From positions 9,751,057 to 9,815,056 of the forward strand of contig OY288256.1 of the NCBI GenBank assembly GCA_958450325.1: DNA of 64,000 nt, given 5' to 3'. The notes under the pieces were generated by a model, which saw nothing but the letters and a program-made list of their open reading frames with translations, was not told where the DNA came from and ran no database searches. Source of the DNA: Agrostemma githago. Its lineage: Eukaryota; Streptophyta; Magnoliopsida; Caryophyllales; Caryophyllaceae. Shown here in pieces: positions 22,301 through 33,486 of the stretch. Numbering within the stretch: position 1 is the first letter of the stretch; the number at the start of each line of letters is the position of its first letter. The translations under genes and the position numbers were made by a program.

Positions 22301-25300
22301 AGATACTTATTATGCCCTTGAGGAGTCCATTGTCGGGAATTCGGAAATGGATGCGATGGAATATACTCTAGCTATGGACTCAATCTTGAAGCAATGCACC
22401 ACAAGGTCACTAGAAAGCTTGGCCGAGGAAGGGTTATATGAGGAGAGATCTACGCCTCCTCAAGTGGAGTTGAAACCTCTTCCCTCATCTCTTAAATATG
22501 CTTTCTTAGGTCCTAATGAGTCATACCCCGTTATTGTCAATAGTGCACTTAATGACCATCAAGTACATGACTTGTTGGAAGTTTTGAGGAAATATAGAGA
22601 ATTCATTGGGTACACTATTGATGATATTCGTGGTATTAGTCTCGCCTTATGCTCTCATCGTATACTCTTGGAAGATGAGAGCACCTCATCTATTGAGCGT
22701 CAAAGACGTCTCAATCCGGCCATGGCCGAGGTGGTGAGGAAGGAGGTGCTAAACCTCCTTGATGCTAATATCATTTATCCAATCTCGGATAGTAAGTGGG
22801 TGAGTCCCGTTCATGTCGTCCCTAAGAAAGGTGGGACGACGGTTGTCAAGAATGATAAAGGAGAATTAGTGTCTACTAGGCCAATTACCGGGTGGCGCAT
22901 GATTATAGATTACCGTCAACTCAACAAAGCCACCCGGATAGACCATTTCCCCTCCCCTTTATAGACCAAATGTTGGAACGCTTGGCCAAACATTCTTACT
23001 TTTGTTATTTGGATGGATTTTCGGGATTTTTCCAAATCCTGATCCATCCCGATAATCAAGAGAAGACTACATTCACTTGCACTTACGGGGTATACGCTTA
23101 CCGTCGTATGCCCTTTGGGTTATGTAATGCGCCGAGCACGTTCCAACGTTGCATGATGTCTATTTTTTCCGATTTTGTGGAAAAGACCCTTGAAGTATTT
23201 ATGGATGATATCTCCGTTGTAGGGTTTTATTTTGAAAATTGCTTGGAAAACCTTGATAAGATCCTACAACGGTGTAAGGAAACCGGGCTTATACTAAATT
23301 GGGAAAAATGTCACTTTATGGTGACGGAGGGGATAGTCTTAGGCCGTGTAGTGTCTAATAGGGGAATAGAAGTTGATAGGGCGAAGGTCGAGGCCATTAA
23401 AAAATTACCTCCACCTAGTAACGTTAAGAGGATTCGTAGCTTTCTTGGTCACGTGGGGTTTTACCGCCGCTTCATTAAAGATTTCTCCAAGATAGCTAGG
23501 CCCTTAACGAAACTCCTCGCCAAGGATGCTCCTTTTATCATGACTAATGCTTGTCTTGATGCTTTTGATAGGTTGAAGAATGCTCTCATTTCGGCCCCTA
23601 TAATCCAACCACCGGATTGGAATATCCCTTTCGAGCTCATGTGCGATGCAAGCGATTTTGCCATTGGAGCGGTTTTGGGAGAAAGGAAAGAAGGCAAACT
23701 CCATGCTATACATTATGCGAGCAAAACATTAGACTCCGCTCAAGCAAACTACACCACTACCGAGAAGGAGCTTCTAGCGGTGGTGTACTCCATGGAGAAA
23801 TTCCGATCTTATCTTGTAGGATCGAAGGTTATTGTCCACACCGACCATTCGGCTCTAAAGTATCTCATGGCCAAGAAAGATTCCAAGGCTCGTTTACTCC
23901 GTTGGGTTTTACTCCTCCAAGAGTTCGATATTGAAGTCCGGGACAAGAAGGGAACGGAAAATGTGGTCGCCGACCATTTATCTCGTCTAGTGCTTGATGA
24001 TCGTGATCCGGAAATTCCTATCGACGATTCTCTTCGAGATGATCACCTATTAGCCCTATCAATGGTGGAAGCCCCATGGTATGCCGATTTTGTGAATTAT
24101 ATTGTGTCAGGGATTGTGCCTCAAGACTATGACTCCCACAAAAAGAAGAAGTTTTTCCATGATGTTAAGCAATTTCATTGGGATGATCCCAACCTATACA
24201 AATCATGTGCCGACGGTTTATTCCGAAGATGTGTACCCTATGATGAAGCCAAGTCTATTATAATGCATTGTCATGACATTCCTTGTGGCGGGCACGCAAG
24301 CTCGATGAAGACATCCGCTAAGATCCTACAATGCGGATTTTATTGGCCCACCATCTACCATGACGTAGCCGCCTACGTCAAGAGTTGTGACAAATGTCAA
24401 AGGAGCGGGAACATATCAAGGCGACATGAGATGCCACTACAATATACGCTCGAGGTCGAGATTTTCGATGTGTGGGGAATAGATTATCAAGGTCCTTTCT
24501 CCTCCTCTTGTCGGAACGAGTATATCTTAGTGGCGGTGGATTATGTGAGTAAGTGGGTTGAGGCAATCCGCACTAAAACTTGTGATGCGAAATCGGTGAT
24601 GAAACTCTTGACCAAGATCATATTCCCTAGATTTGGAGTCCCGAGGGTCTTGATTAGTGATCGGGGTACTCACTTCCTTGAGAGAACATTGGCCACCATG
24701 CTCAAGAAATATGGGATTCAACACAAGAAGAGTCTTGCATATCATCTGCAAACAAATGGACAAGCGGAAATTTCCAATCGTGAAATCAAGGCGATTCTTG
24801 AGAAAACGGTCAACCGGTCGAGGAAGGATTGGGCATTGAAAATTGATGAAGCTCTATGGGCATATCGCACAGCCTTCAAGACCCCGATCGGAACTTCCCC
24901 ATTCCGTCTCATATACGGAAAAGCTTGTCATCTTCCCGTTGAGATGGAACACAAGGCATATTGGGCGATAAAGCATCTCAACTTGGATATGAAGAAAGCG
25001 GGTGAAAAGAGACTACTCGACTTAAATGAGCTTGATGAATTCCGTCTCCATGCATATGAAAATGCAAAGATCTACAAAGAGAAGAATAAAAAGTTTCATG
25101 ACAAGAACTTGGTACGAAGGGAATTCAAAGAAGGCGAGTTAGTTCTCCTATTCAATTCAAGATTGAGGTTATTCCCGGGGAAGCTCAAGTCAAGGTGGTC
25201 GGGACCGTTCAAGGTTGTAAGAGTATTCCCTTATGGCTCGGTGGAGATTAAAGGGAATGAGGAAATATTCAAGGTTAATGGTAGCCGACTCAAGCACTAT

Positions 25301-25351
25301 TTTGTCGGCCAACCAATTCAAAGAGAAATCGCTTCACTCAAGTTCAACTAA
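22301..25351 (+). pseudogene. pol: Athila pol: reverse transcriptase, RNase H, integrase
   Basis: This copies element RNA to DNA and inserts it. The RT begins around 22680 (WVSPVHVVPKKGG, WRMIIDYRQLNKAT). A one-base deletion near 22953 shifts the frame. The rest is open to 25351: YLDGFSGFFQI, catalytic FMDD, RNase H with FELMCDASDF and VHTDH, integrase HHCC zinc finger (H..H at 24268-24292, C..C at 24388-24399), and DDE residues in WGIDYQG, LISDRGTHF and the conserved Glu after NGQAEISNRE. The 819-aa downstream frame has no stop, so damage to pol is limited to the 5' part. Confidence 0.9.
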
Positions 25352-26235
25352 TCTCATTCATAAGGATATTGTTGTTGTATATTCTCATCTACTTCATTCG
25401 GTCGAGCCAACGACCTTAAACAAAGGCGCTTCGAGGGAGGCAACCCCGATTCTTGACATTTTTCTACTTCTTCTTTTATTGGATTTTCTCGGAGGAGCAC
25501 TTTTGTGACGAATTATATCGTCTTTGGAGTTTGGTTAAGGGTTTGGTGCATCTTGGGATGGATTTGGAGGGTCAAAAATCGAAAAAATGAGAAAATAAGG
25601 GCAGATTGAGTTACGCACGATGCACCGTGCGTAACGAAAACAGAAGGTAGCGACCGTGCGCAACCTAGTGACCGTGCGTAAAAATAAAAAAAAATAAAAA
25701 AAAACAATAACGCACGGACCTTACTACCAAACCGACCCCCCTTCCTATCATACCCCACTATTATTATTATTATTATTATTATTAACAACCACAATACAGT
25801 CTTCGTCTTCCCCAACTCCCATCTTCACACCTTCAACATCTCCATTAAAACCCCCATTATACCTTCACCCTAATTTTCTCATAAATCTTTCAAAATCAAC
25901 CCAAACCCCCCAATTTTTGCACCATTCTCTTCCTTATCACTTCCTCTCTAATCCACACTATACAAATTCCATCATAAACAACAAAACTTCACCAACACAA
26001 AACTTTTAGATCTGTTTTTTTTAGCCATTTCTACACCTTCAAATCGACCCATCTTTTGAAGGATGGCTATTTGAACAGTGCTGATTCTTTTGAGACATTA
26101 CTTGATTGATTCCGGGCGAAAAAAAAAATTATCCGGGTTGGACACGGATTGAAGACGGGTTCGAGTGAATCTCTTTGACTACACTTCGGGTTAGCATTCA
26201 TCCATGGCCCCCCAAAACGACCATTTTCATCAGGT
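25352..26235 (+). other. Athila spacer between pol and the last ORF
   Basis: No protein similarity. It contains a second copy of the GTTACGCACGATGCACCGTG palindromic segment (25611-25636) plus several CGTGCG words. A (TTA)n run (25759-25783) and a CT-rich leader precede the next ORF. An ATG at 26203 is followed by CAG|GTATGG at 26230-26238, a possible splice donor that would skip the ORF's own start. Confidence 0.55.
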
Positions 26236-27570
26236 ATGGATGCTCCTTCTTCTTCTTCTAATCCGGTCCTTGTTCGACAACCTGTGAATCAACACAAATA
26301 TAAGCATGAAAATGTGAGTTTCCGCACTGAAAAACAACGGGCAAAATACAAGGCACTTCTAAAATTACCTTTTGACCCAACTCGGTTTTTCCACCGAGAA
26401 ACCACCATGGCTATGGGAATTGATGGTGAATTAGAAGTTTTGCTTGCTAGGTTCAATTGTCCGATTGGGTTTATGCATGCTTATTCCTACCAATCCTTGA
26501 CTTGTGAATTCCTTGCTACACTTTCGACCGAGACCTCGGGTCCAAATCCTACCATATCATTCCAACTCTTAGGTAACGAAATTACCTTGAGTTTAGACCG
26601 ATTGGCCCAATTTCTCGGCATAAATTTCATCCATCTTGCCCCGGGAAAGGCCTCCCGAAAATCCGCTGTGCTTAAGGAGAGGGGAGAGTTTTGGGAGGAG
26701 ATATCTAGGAGTGGTATAGCCTATGAGGCTAGAGCTACAACCCTTAGTGAGGTGAAAAATCCCGTTCTCCGATACGTATTGCGCCTTTTCTCGAATATCC
26801 TCATAGGCCCGTATGAATCGCACCACCGGGTTAATGCTTTAGCGTGTCAAGCGCTCATGGAGGTCTTGACCCATCGGGCCCTATCCATGGATTTTACTAA
26901 GGCCGTCGTCATGCACCTTTACTCCATGAACCAAGTCAACCCTCCAACGGTAGTGGGCGGAGGCCTAGTAACTTTGATAGCCCAAGGATTAGGCATGAAC
27001 CGAGAACCGGAACCTCGAGCTTTGGGTGGGACATACATTGACCTTGAGTACCTTTCGTCCTCGATTTGCCCCGTCTCAATTAATGGGATGACCCGAATTC
27101 AATTCAACATAACCCAACTTCGATCCATCCTACTCCCGGATCCACCTCATGTCACAATTCATAGACGGGAAAATTGGGGAATGCCTCTTCGAATGAATGA
27201 ATACACTCGCAAAAACATTCATGTCGATTGGGACCCGGCCAACTACGGCCACGACCCCTCTCGCATTATTTACGAGACCGAGGACATTGAGGAGGAAGAT
27301 GAGGGTCGAATTCTAGAGCCACCCCGCCCATCTTTGCATCAACCCGGCCCATCTTCGTCGAATGCCGGTCAACAATACGGCTATAGCCAACCACCACCAT
27401 TTGGGTTTGGGCAAGGTTACCAACAACCGGGCTATGCCCCTTGGGACATGTCCGCCTTTAGTGCCCAAATATCCTCACTTTCGGACTTTGTGACCTCCAA
27501 CCACGAGGAGAACCGTAGGTCCATTGAGGAAATCCGCACAACATCCCCACAACAACATGAGGAAGTGTAG
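26236..27570 (+). CDS. Athila post-pol ORF (ATHILA ORF-1 family), truncated
   Basis: This frame lies after integrase, where Athila elements carry an extra ORF of uncertain function, often called env-like by position. The protein (444 aa) shows the family pattern: a basic N-terminal region, SYQSLTCEFLATL, TISFQLLGNEITLSLDRLAQ followed by FLG, and a Pro/Gln/Gly-rich C-terminal tail (residues ~375-420). I see no signal peptide or strong membrane segment. Its last codons are not native: the Tat LTR begins at 27566, so the GTG TAG that ends the frame is partly LTR sequence. The original C-terminus should be found right of the window. Confidence 0.75.
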   Translation: MDAPSSSSNPVLVRQPVNQHKYKHENVSFRTEKQRAKYKALLKLPFDPTRFFHRETTMAMGIDGELEVLLARFNCPIGFMHAYSYQSLTCEFLATLSTETSGPNPTISFQLLGNEITLSLDRLAQFLGINFIHLAPGKASRKSAVLKERGEFWEEISRSGIAYEARATTLSEVKNPVLRYVLRLFSNILIGPYESHHRVNALACQALMEVLTHRALSMDFTKAVVMHLYSMNQVNPPTVVGGGLVTLIAQGLGMNREPEPRALGGTYIDLEYLSSSICPVSINGMTRIQFNITQLRSILLPDPPHVTIHRRENWGMPLRMNEYTRKNIHVDWDPANYGHDPSRIIYETEDIEEEDEGRILEPPRPSLHQPGPSSSNAGQQYGYSQPPPFGFGQGYQQPGYAPWDMSAFSAQISSLSDFVTSNHEENRRSIEEIRTTSPQQHEEV

Positions 27571-30067
27571 ACACCCACATTTTGACCGCCAGGTGTCTAT
27601 AGCAGTTTCCGACAAACACCCGATGATGATCGGACGCAAACATGCTTTAAATACTCAGAAACGGGCTCAAAATCGTTGGCATTTGGCTTGGGCTCATTAT
27701 AGAGTACATATCTCACAAAACCAACCTCAAAATCAGGCCCAGTGGGTCGTTTCGAGTCAAATAAGACTAATTTGGGTCGATTCCGACACCAGGGGTAAAA
27801 CCGTCTTTTTACGACCGAGTCAAAACCCGGTCAAAGATTTTCCCGAGACACGTGAGTCAGCCGTGACACCTCACACGGCTGATTCCTGCTCTAATCCTAC
27901 AAAAAATCAGCTTCTCAAAATATTAAACAAATCCGTTTGAGGATAGGATTCGATCTCAAGTAGGAATTCTATCCGGAAACCGAATCGGATATCGACCGAG
28001 CACCAATTACTCGGCCAAGACACCCAAGGCAGCCGAAATATTCCTCCATTCAGCCGAGATTTTGGCTTCTCCATTAAGAAACGGAATTTGCATTCCTTTC
28101 GAACTCTTACATTTCCTATCCAAAAACCGATTTAAACACCCGACCGAGTGCAAACACTCGGCCGAGTAGGCTACAACCAGCCGTGTCCCCTTTCTTCTTT
28201 GACAAGAAAGAGGAATTCTCATGCCTTACAACTTCTACGTTTCCTATCCTAAGCGGTAGTTCAAACTCTCCTAGCCAAGGTCGGGAATTTCCTATAAATA
28301 GCCCCTTGCATACAAAGAAACGAAAGACACATATTCAGAAAAAACGACATCAAATCATTAGCATCCCTACACATCAAATACACATCAAAAATTAACATCG
28401 ACAAACCGATAATATTCCCGAAGGAAAACCGGTCCATTTAAACCCGAAACCATTCACCCGAAACTCGTCTAAACCGAGCCACCACCTCACCGACGTACAC
28501 TCGACGCTCTTGTGCCCAAGCCGCATCCCGACGAGCCCCGATCCGAGTAAACAGAAGCATGTAGGTTGAGGGTGTAACAAAACCCGATTTCTCTTTTTCT
28601 TCTCTTCTCCTCCTTCGCGTCGGTCCTTTTATTACGGGTCGTCGTCGTCATTTTTTTATTTTTCTAATATCGATACTACAAAAACTATTTTCATATAACA
28701 ACATTTTTAAAAATATGATATCGATTTTCTATAATCGAATATTGTATCAAAAAGAATTATATTAAGATCTCGACGATATTAAAAATCGTTACATCGTTTT
28801 CAAATCACTTTTTATACAAAACCTTTTTTTTAATTCATTCCGAATACTCGATATCGATTTCATAACCGAATATCGGGTACGACGAATATCGAAAACATAA
28901 ATCGAGTACAAATTAATTCAGATTTTGAACGCGATTTATCAAAATTAGCAATTTCGAACAAAAAATAAAACCGGACAGACCCGCACGCGAGTCGCGCCAT
29001 ACCCAGGCGACTCGCGCACGGGCCTGAAATCCGAGACGTTTTTTTAGCTTTTTCGTTCGTTTTATTTTATTCTTCTACGAAACGATTTTAAAACTTATAT
29101 CTTTTCTAAAACTATTCGAAATATTTGATATTAATTTCGTAGTTAATTATCGAATATAACGAATATCGAAAATATTAAGTCGAGTACGAATTATGCAATA
29201 TTCGTACGCGATTTAATAAAAGCATCGAATTTTCAAAAAAACCGCTTTCGAAATCAGACCGACACGCGACTCGCCGGCAGCCCGGGCGAGCCGCGCAGCC
29301 GGCTGCCTCGACCCCCTTTTTTCTCGTTTTTTATTATTTTTCGAACTTCGTTTTTTTATACAAAACATCGTTTTTTTAATATTTTTCATATTTCGATTAA
29401 TATTTATTTTCTCGATCTCGTATATTTATTTGCTATATTATTATTTACAAATCGATACTAACTCGTTTGTTCATCTTTTGTAGCAAATTCATATCTTTTT
29501 CATCATTTGTTTTATTATACTAAAACGAATCTCACATGTTAAATTCAACTTTGACGTTAATTTTTCATGCATTAAACCGACTTAGCAACCCGTTCAATTC
29601 CTCGCATGTTTAGAAAAACAATGTTTGCATATCATTCATCGTATTACTAACGCGCGTATTTTAAAATCAAACGATATCCTAGTAGAGGCCGCTAATGTGC
29701 GGGCGGGGTTGGGTGTTCTTAGTGAACTTCCCAACACGTACCCTCACCTCTTACTCAGAACCGTGGTTTCCGGATGTCCGAACCCATTGGCAACGAGAGT
29801 CATTCAATATACGATTAACCGCTCAAGTCGGCATCTATATTGATATGCAAAGGGACGAGCCCAATAAACTCTGACATCGGAAATGGGCCGTATTTTGTAT
29901 ACGGCCCACTACGACATAGAGTGGGCTCGAACGGTTCCGAATAACCATAAAATTCGGTGGCGACTCCGACTTCGATTTAAATTTCCATTTGACCATCTCA
30001 TGGAGATTCATTCGCCTCCCCAAACCCGCGCGTGGCCGCGTCGGGGTGGACCTATGTCATGTCCACA
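27566..30067 (+). repeat. Tat copy A 5' LTR (LTR1), 2502 bp
   Basis: It starts TGTAGACACC and ends CATGTCCACA. It is preceded by Athila coding sequence GGAAG (27561-27565), the presumed target site. The TATA box TATAAATA is at 28293-28300. The transcribed part contains two GC-rich inverted repeats (28987-29016 and 29265-29296). Near its end, at 29958-29968, it carries TGGCGACTCCG, a copy of the start of the real primer-binding site 113 bp downstream. Confidence 0.9.
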
Positions 30068-30070
30068 ATT

Positions 30071-30088
30071 TGGCGACTCCGCTGGGGA
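30071..30088 (+). other. Tat primer-binding site, copy A
   Basis: TGGCGACTCCGCTGGGGA lies three bases after the LTR end. This is the Tat/Ogre-type primer-binding site, usually assigned to tRNA-Arg. Confidence 0.85.
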
Positions 30089-31156
30089 TTAGCTGATACG
30101 TTACTGACCTTCAGCATCCTCAGGGTGAGACTCGAATAGAAATCGTTTGACTAGTACAATACGCGTTTTAGTTTTACGGTTCATGCATAACCCCATATTT
30201 TCCCGGGCCGGTACTGGTGACCGACGTCCCACTATACTATCGATCTAGTCCAAATTGGATATGTCGAAGGTGTCCATTAGCCGATTTGTATGGGTTTTAC
30301 GGCATGTTCTAAGCTCAACTCGACTTAGGAAGTCCGCCCCGATTCTCGATAGGCTGTGTACACTGGTATAGACCCTTTCATACTGACCGAGACTTAGAAT
30401 TAGAGCATACATGGCGTCGTTATACTGTTTCCATGACTACGTGCTACCTGATTTACAAGTCTTTCTTTCAAAAACCGTCTTTTTTCAAAATAGCATCCTT
30501 TTCAAAATATCCAATTTTCAAAACCCGGGACATATACCGAATTTAGGATCCACGATTTTACTCAAAATAGCCTATTTTTAGCCGGTATTATGCCCATTTC
30601 AAAACTCGAAAATATTTTCGAACTTTCAAACCCGCTCCCCGGTCCGCCTTTCCGTTTTCTTTTTCGAAAAAATGGGCCGGACTTTTCTCCCGATTTTACT
30701 CGGGCTTTCAAAAAATCAATTTTGCAAACTTCTTTTTCTTAGGACTTCTCGTATTTAGCAAGTGTCGGGTCGTGTCTTAAGTCATCAAGGTCTTCTAGCG
30801 TCAAAACTCCGTCGATCTTACATCACGGGTTTCCTCCCTATCCCAGTCCGCCTTATTATACTAAGGCAAGGCCCACCTACGTGGGACATACTCCTACAAG
30901 GGTCGGCCCGTCTACACAATCGAGTCTAGAAGTCTGGGGAATGTCTCACGTAAACCTCCTTTCGAGCAGGGCCCAGCCCACACAGCTGGATCCTAAAGGA
31001 GGCTCACCTCTCACAAGTCATCCGTCTAGATGTCTTTTCCAAGTCATTTCCTCTCTAGTTTCCCTTTTCCTTGCTCGGGATGTACTTTAGTTCTACGATT
31101 TGGGTTGGTCGCTGATACGTGGTATTCTCACAGACAGGCCGCCTCACACTCGAACC
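30089..31156 (+). other. Tat copy A untranslated leader
   Basis: About 1.07 kb between the PBS and the gag ATG with no conserved protein. Short frames here are broken and differ between copies (compare 48570-49639). It presumably holds packaging and dimerisation signals, but none can be pointed to. Confidence 0.6.
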
Positions 31157-33486
31157 ATGACTAAGGACTCAATTGATCAACTGAACACCGCATTGGCCAA
31201 GATCCAAGAACAGCTCGACCAAATCAGGGGCGACCAGATCGCCATTGTCACCCGGGTTAGTGCCATAGAACAGGACAAGCCAAAGGGTGAAGATGAAGCT
31301 CATGGGCCTTTAGCCCAATTGACTAGCGCAGTCCTCAAACTGCAAGAGCAAGTCCATTTGACGACCCACAACTCGATCCATACGGAGAATGCCCGAACTT
31401 ATTATCTCCTGACCGATCAACTGCCTGCCAATCTCAACTTGACAGGCCTCCCAATGTTCGACGGAACCGAAGACCCGGTATTACATATCCGGGCCTTCAA
31501 GGAGTTTATGGCCCTAAAAGGAGTCAAATCAGACATGTTCAAGCATCTGTTTGCCTCCTCGCTAGAGAAGCACCCAAAAGCTTGGTTCTATAAGCTCGAC
31601 GCCAAGAAATACAAAACTTAGGACGATGTCGCAACGGAGTTTGCCCGAAACTATGCGGACAATGCGGAAATCCAGACAACCATGCGTACTCTGGAGGTCA
31701 TGGCCCAAGAGCCGAAGGAGGGTTTCACCAAATACCTCCAAAGGTGGAGGGCCGAAAGTGTCAAGCTGGTCGACAAGCCCAGCGAAAAAGTATTAGTGGA
31801 GGCCTTTGTGAAAAATCTCCTCCCATCTTACCGGATCCATCTCCGGTACGCTATCATACCCAATTTCGCCACCTTAACCGAAATGGGTACGAGAATCGAA
31901 GACGACTTAAGGTTAGAGAGCCTTACTAAGGCCTCTACAAAGGGTTATCAAGGAGCCAGTTCATCTTCTGGTAAGCCCGCAACTACAAGTGCGGCCCGAA
32001 GCATCTTCGACGAGGTTAATTTGTTAGACACCTCGACCAAAAAGAACACTCCAGCCCGAGTATTCACGGACATAGGGACTACTTATGCCGACGCCTTACA
32101 AAGGCTATCTTCTAAAGGCCTAATTCAGCCCATAGGCCCAATGCCAGAGGTCCCTGTTGAGAAGCGGTCCAAAAGCTACAACGCACAGGCCTATTGCCGC
32201 TATCACCAAGGCAACGGGCATGACACCGAAAAATGCTGGAAATTAAAGCATCTCATTCAAGATCTGATCGAGAGTGGGAAGATACCGTTACCCAGCGACA
32301 AGCCCAGTAACAAAAACAACCCTCTTGCTACTCACGCCATTTCTGCTGGAGAAATAATCGATTGTACTCATCTCATTTCCCCTTTCATTCCCCAAATCAA
32401 CGGGATATGGAATGACGATGAAGACGATGTTTATCTGACCAAGGGGGAGACTGTCCCCATCACGGCCGAAGAGATCCGGAAGGCCAAAACCAAGGCCCTG
32501 GCCGGTACTCATGTCATCACGGCCGGATCTTCAACCCCGGGATCCGCCACTGAGCCCGCCAAGACAGACTCCATACTCGAAGAACCAGACACTGACACGA
32601 CCCTAGTCAAGCAACTGAAGAGGGTCCGAACTGATCTTACTATATGGCAGCTTCTGGTTAGCTCTCAAGAACATCGGGCAGCACTTACTAAGGCTCTCGA
32701 TGAGATCAAGGTAGACTCGTCGGTTACCCCCACTGAAATGGTAGCCACTATCCTGCCTCACCTCAAAGGCAAGTCCAAAGGAGAAGGCCCGCTTATCACC
32801 TTCTCTGAGTCCGATCTACCACCATTTGGGGCTACCCACAACCTAGCCCTATATATTACGGTAATTTGCCGGGGCAAATATCTACCCATGACCCTAATCG
32901 ATGACGGGTCAGCTGTAAATGTCCTTCCTTTAAGGACTGCAAGGGCTCTCGGCATTACCGAGACCGACTATCTTCCTACTGCACAAACTATCCAGGCTTT
33001 TGATGGAAGCCCGAAATCAGTTGCCGGGGCTGTCAGACTAACCATCATAACCGGCCCAATCGAAAAAGAACTAGAATTTCAAGTGATCGATGTCACCTCA
33101 TCGTTCAATCTGCTACTTGGAAGGCCTTGGATCCACGCAGTCAAGGCCGTATCCTCCACTCTTCATAGAAAGGTCAAGTTACCTTTACAAGACGGGGTCA
33201 TCACACTTGAAGCTACTCCAATAGCCGTGTCAACCTGCAACACGGCCGGTTCAATCGACCCGCGAGGATTCAATTTCGTGGGAATGATCGATGAAGAATA
33301 TCTTTTTAGGCCCTATTTCACAACCAGCATCGACAAAATGCTGCAGAACTTGGGTTACTTACCGGGGGCTACTTCAAGGCCTGGTCTCCCGGCATGCAAG
33401 ATCATCGATGTCTTAAATAATGAAGAGCCGAAATTCGGTTTAGGGTATGCCTTAACCCCGGAAAACGTGGTCCGAGCCGGCATCCT
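31157..33486 (+). pseudogene. gag-pro: Tat copy A gag-protease, one nonsense codon
   Basis: The frame starts at ATG 31157 (MTKDSIDQLNTALAKIQEQL, a coiled-coil-like start). It carries a gag domain (FDGTEDPVLHIRAFKEFMAL, HPKAWFYKL, EFARNYADNAE), a zinc-knuckle-like YCRYHQGNGHDTEKCWK, and an aspartic protease with active site LIDDGSAVNVLP and later LLLGRPWIH. TAG at 31619-31621 replaces the Trp codon present in copies B and C. Just after 33486 a 16-bp segment present in copies B and C is missing, shifting the frame. Other than these two lesions the coding sequence is almost identical to B and C. Confidence 0.9.

Larger units (their letters stand above)
17909..27565 (+). mobile_element. Athila-lineage Ty3/gypsy element, 3'-interrupted
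   Basis: Order: 5' LTR, PBS, gag with zinc knuckle, protease, RT, RNase H, integrase, spacer, Athila post-pol ORF. The element is cut at 27565 by a Tat LTR inserted into the last ORF, so its 3' end and 3' LTR must lie beyond this window. Five bases CGTAT precede the LTR (17904-17908) and should reappear after the missing 3' LTR. Pol carries several stops and frameshifts, so this copy is dead. Confidence 0.9.
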
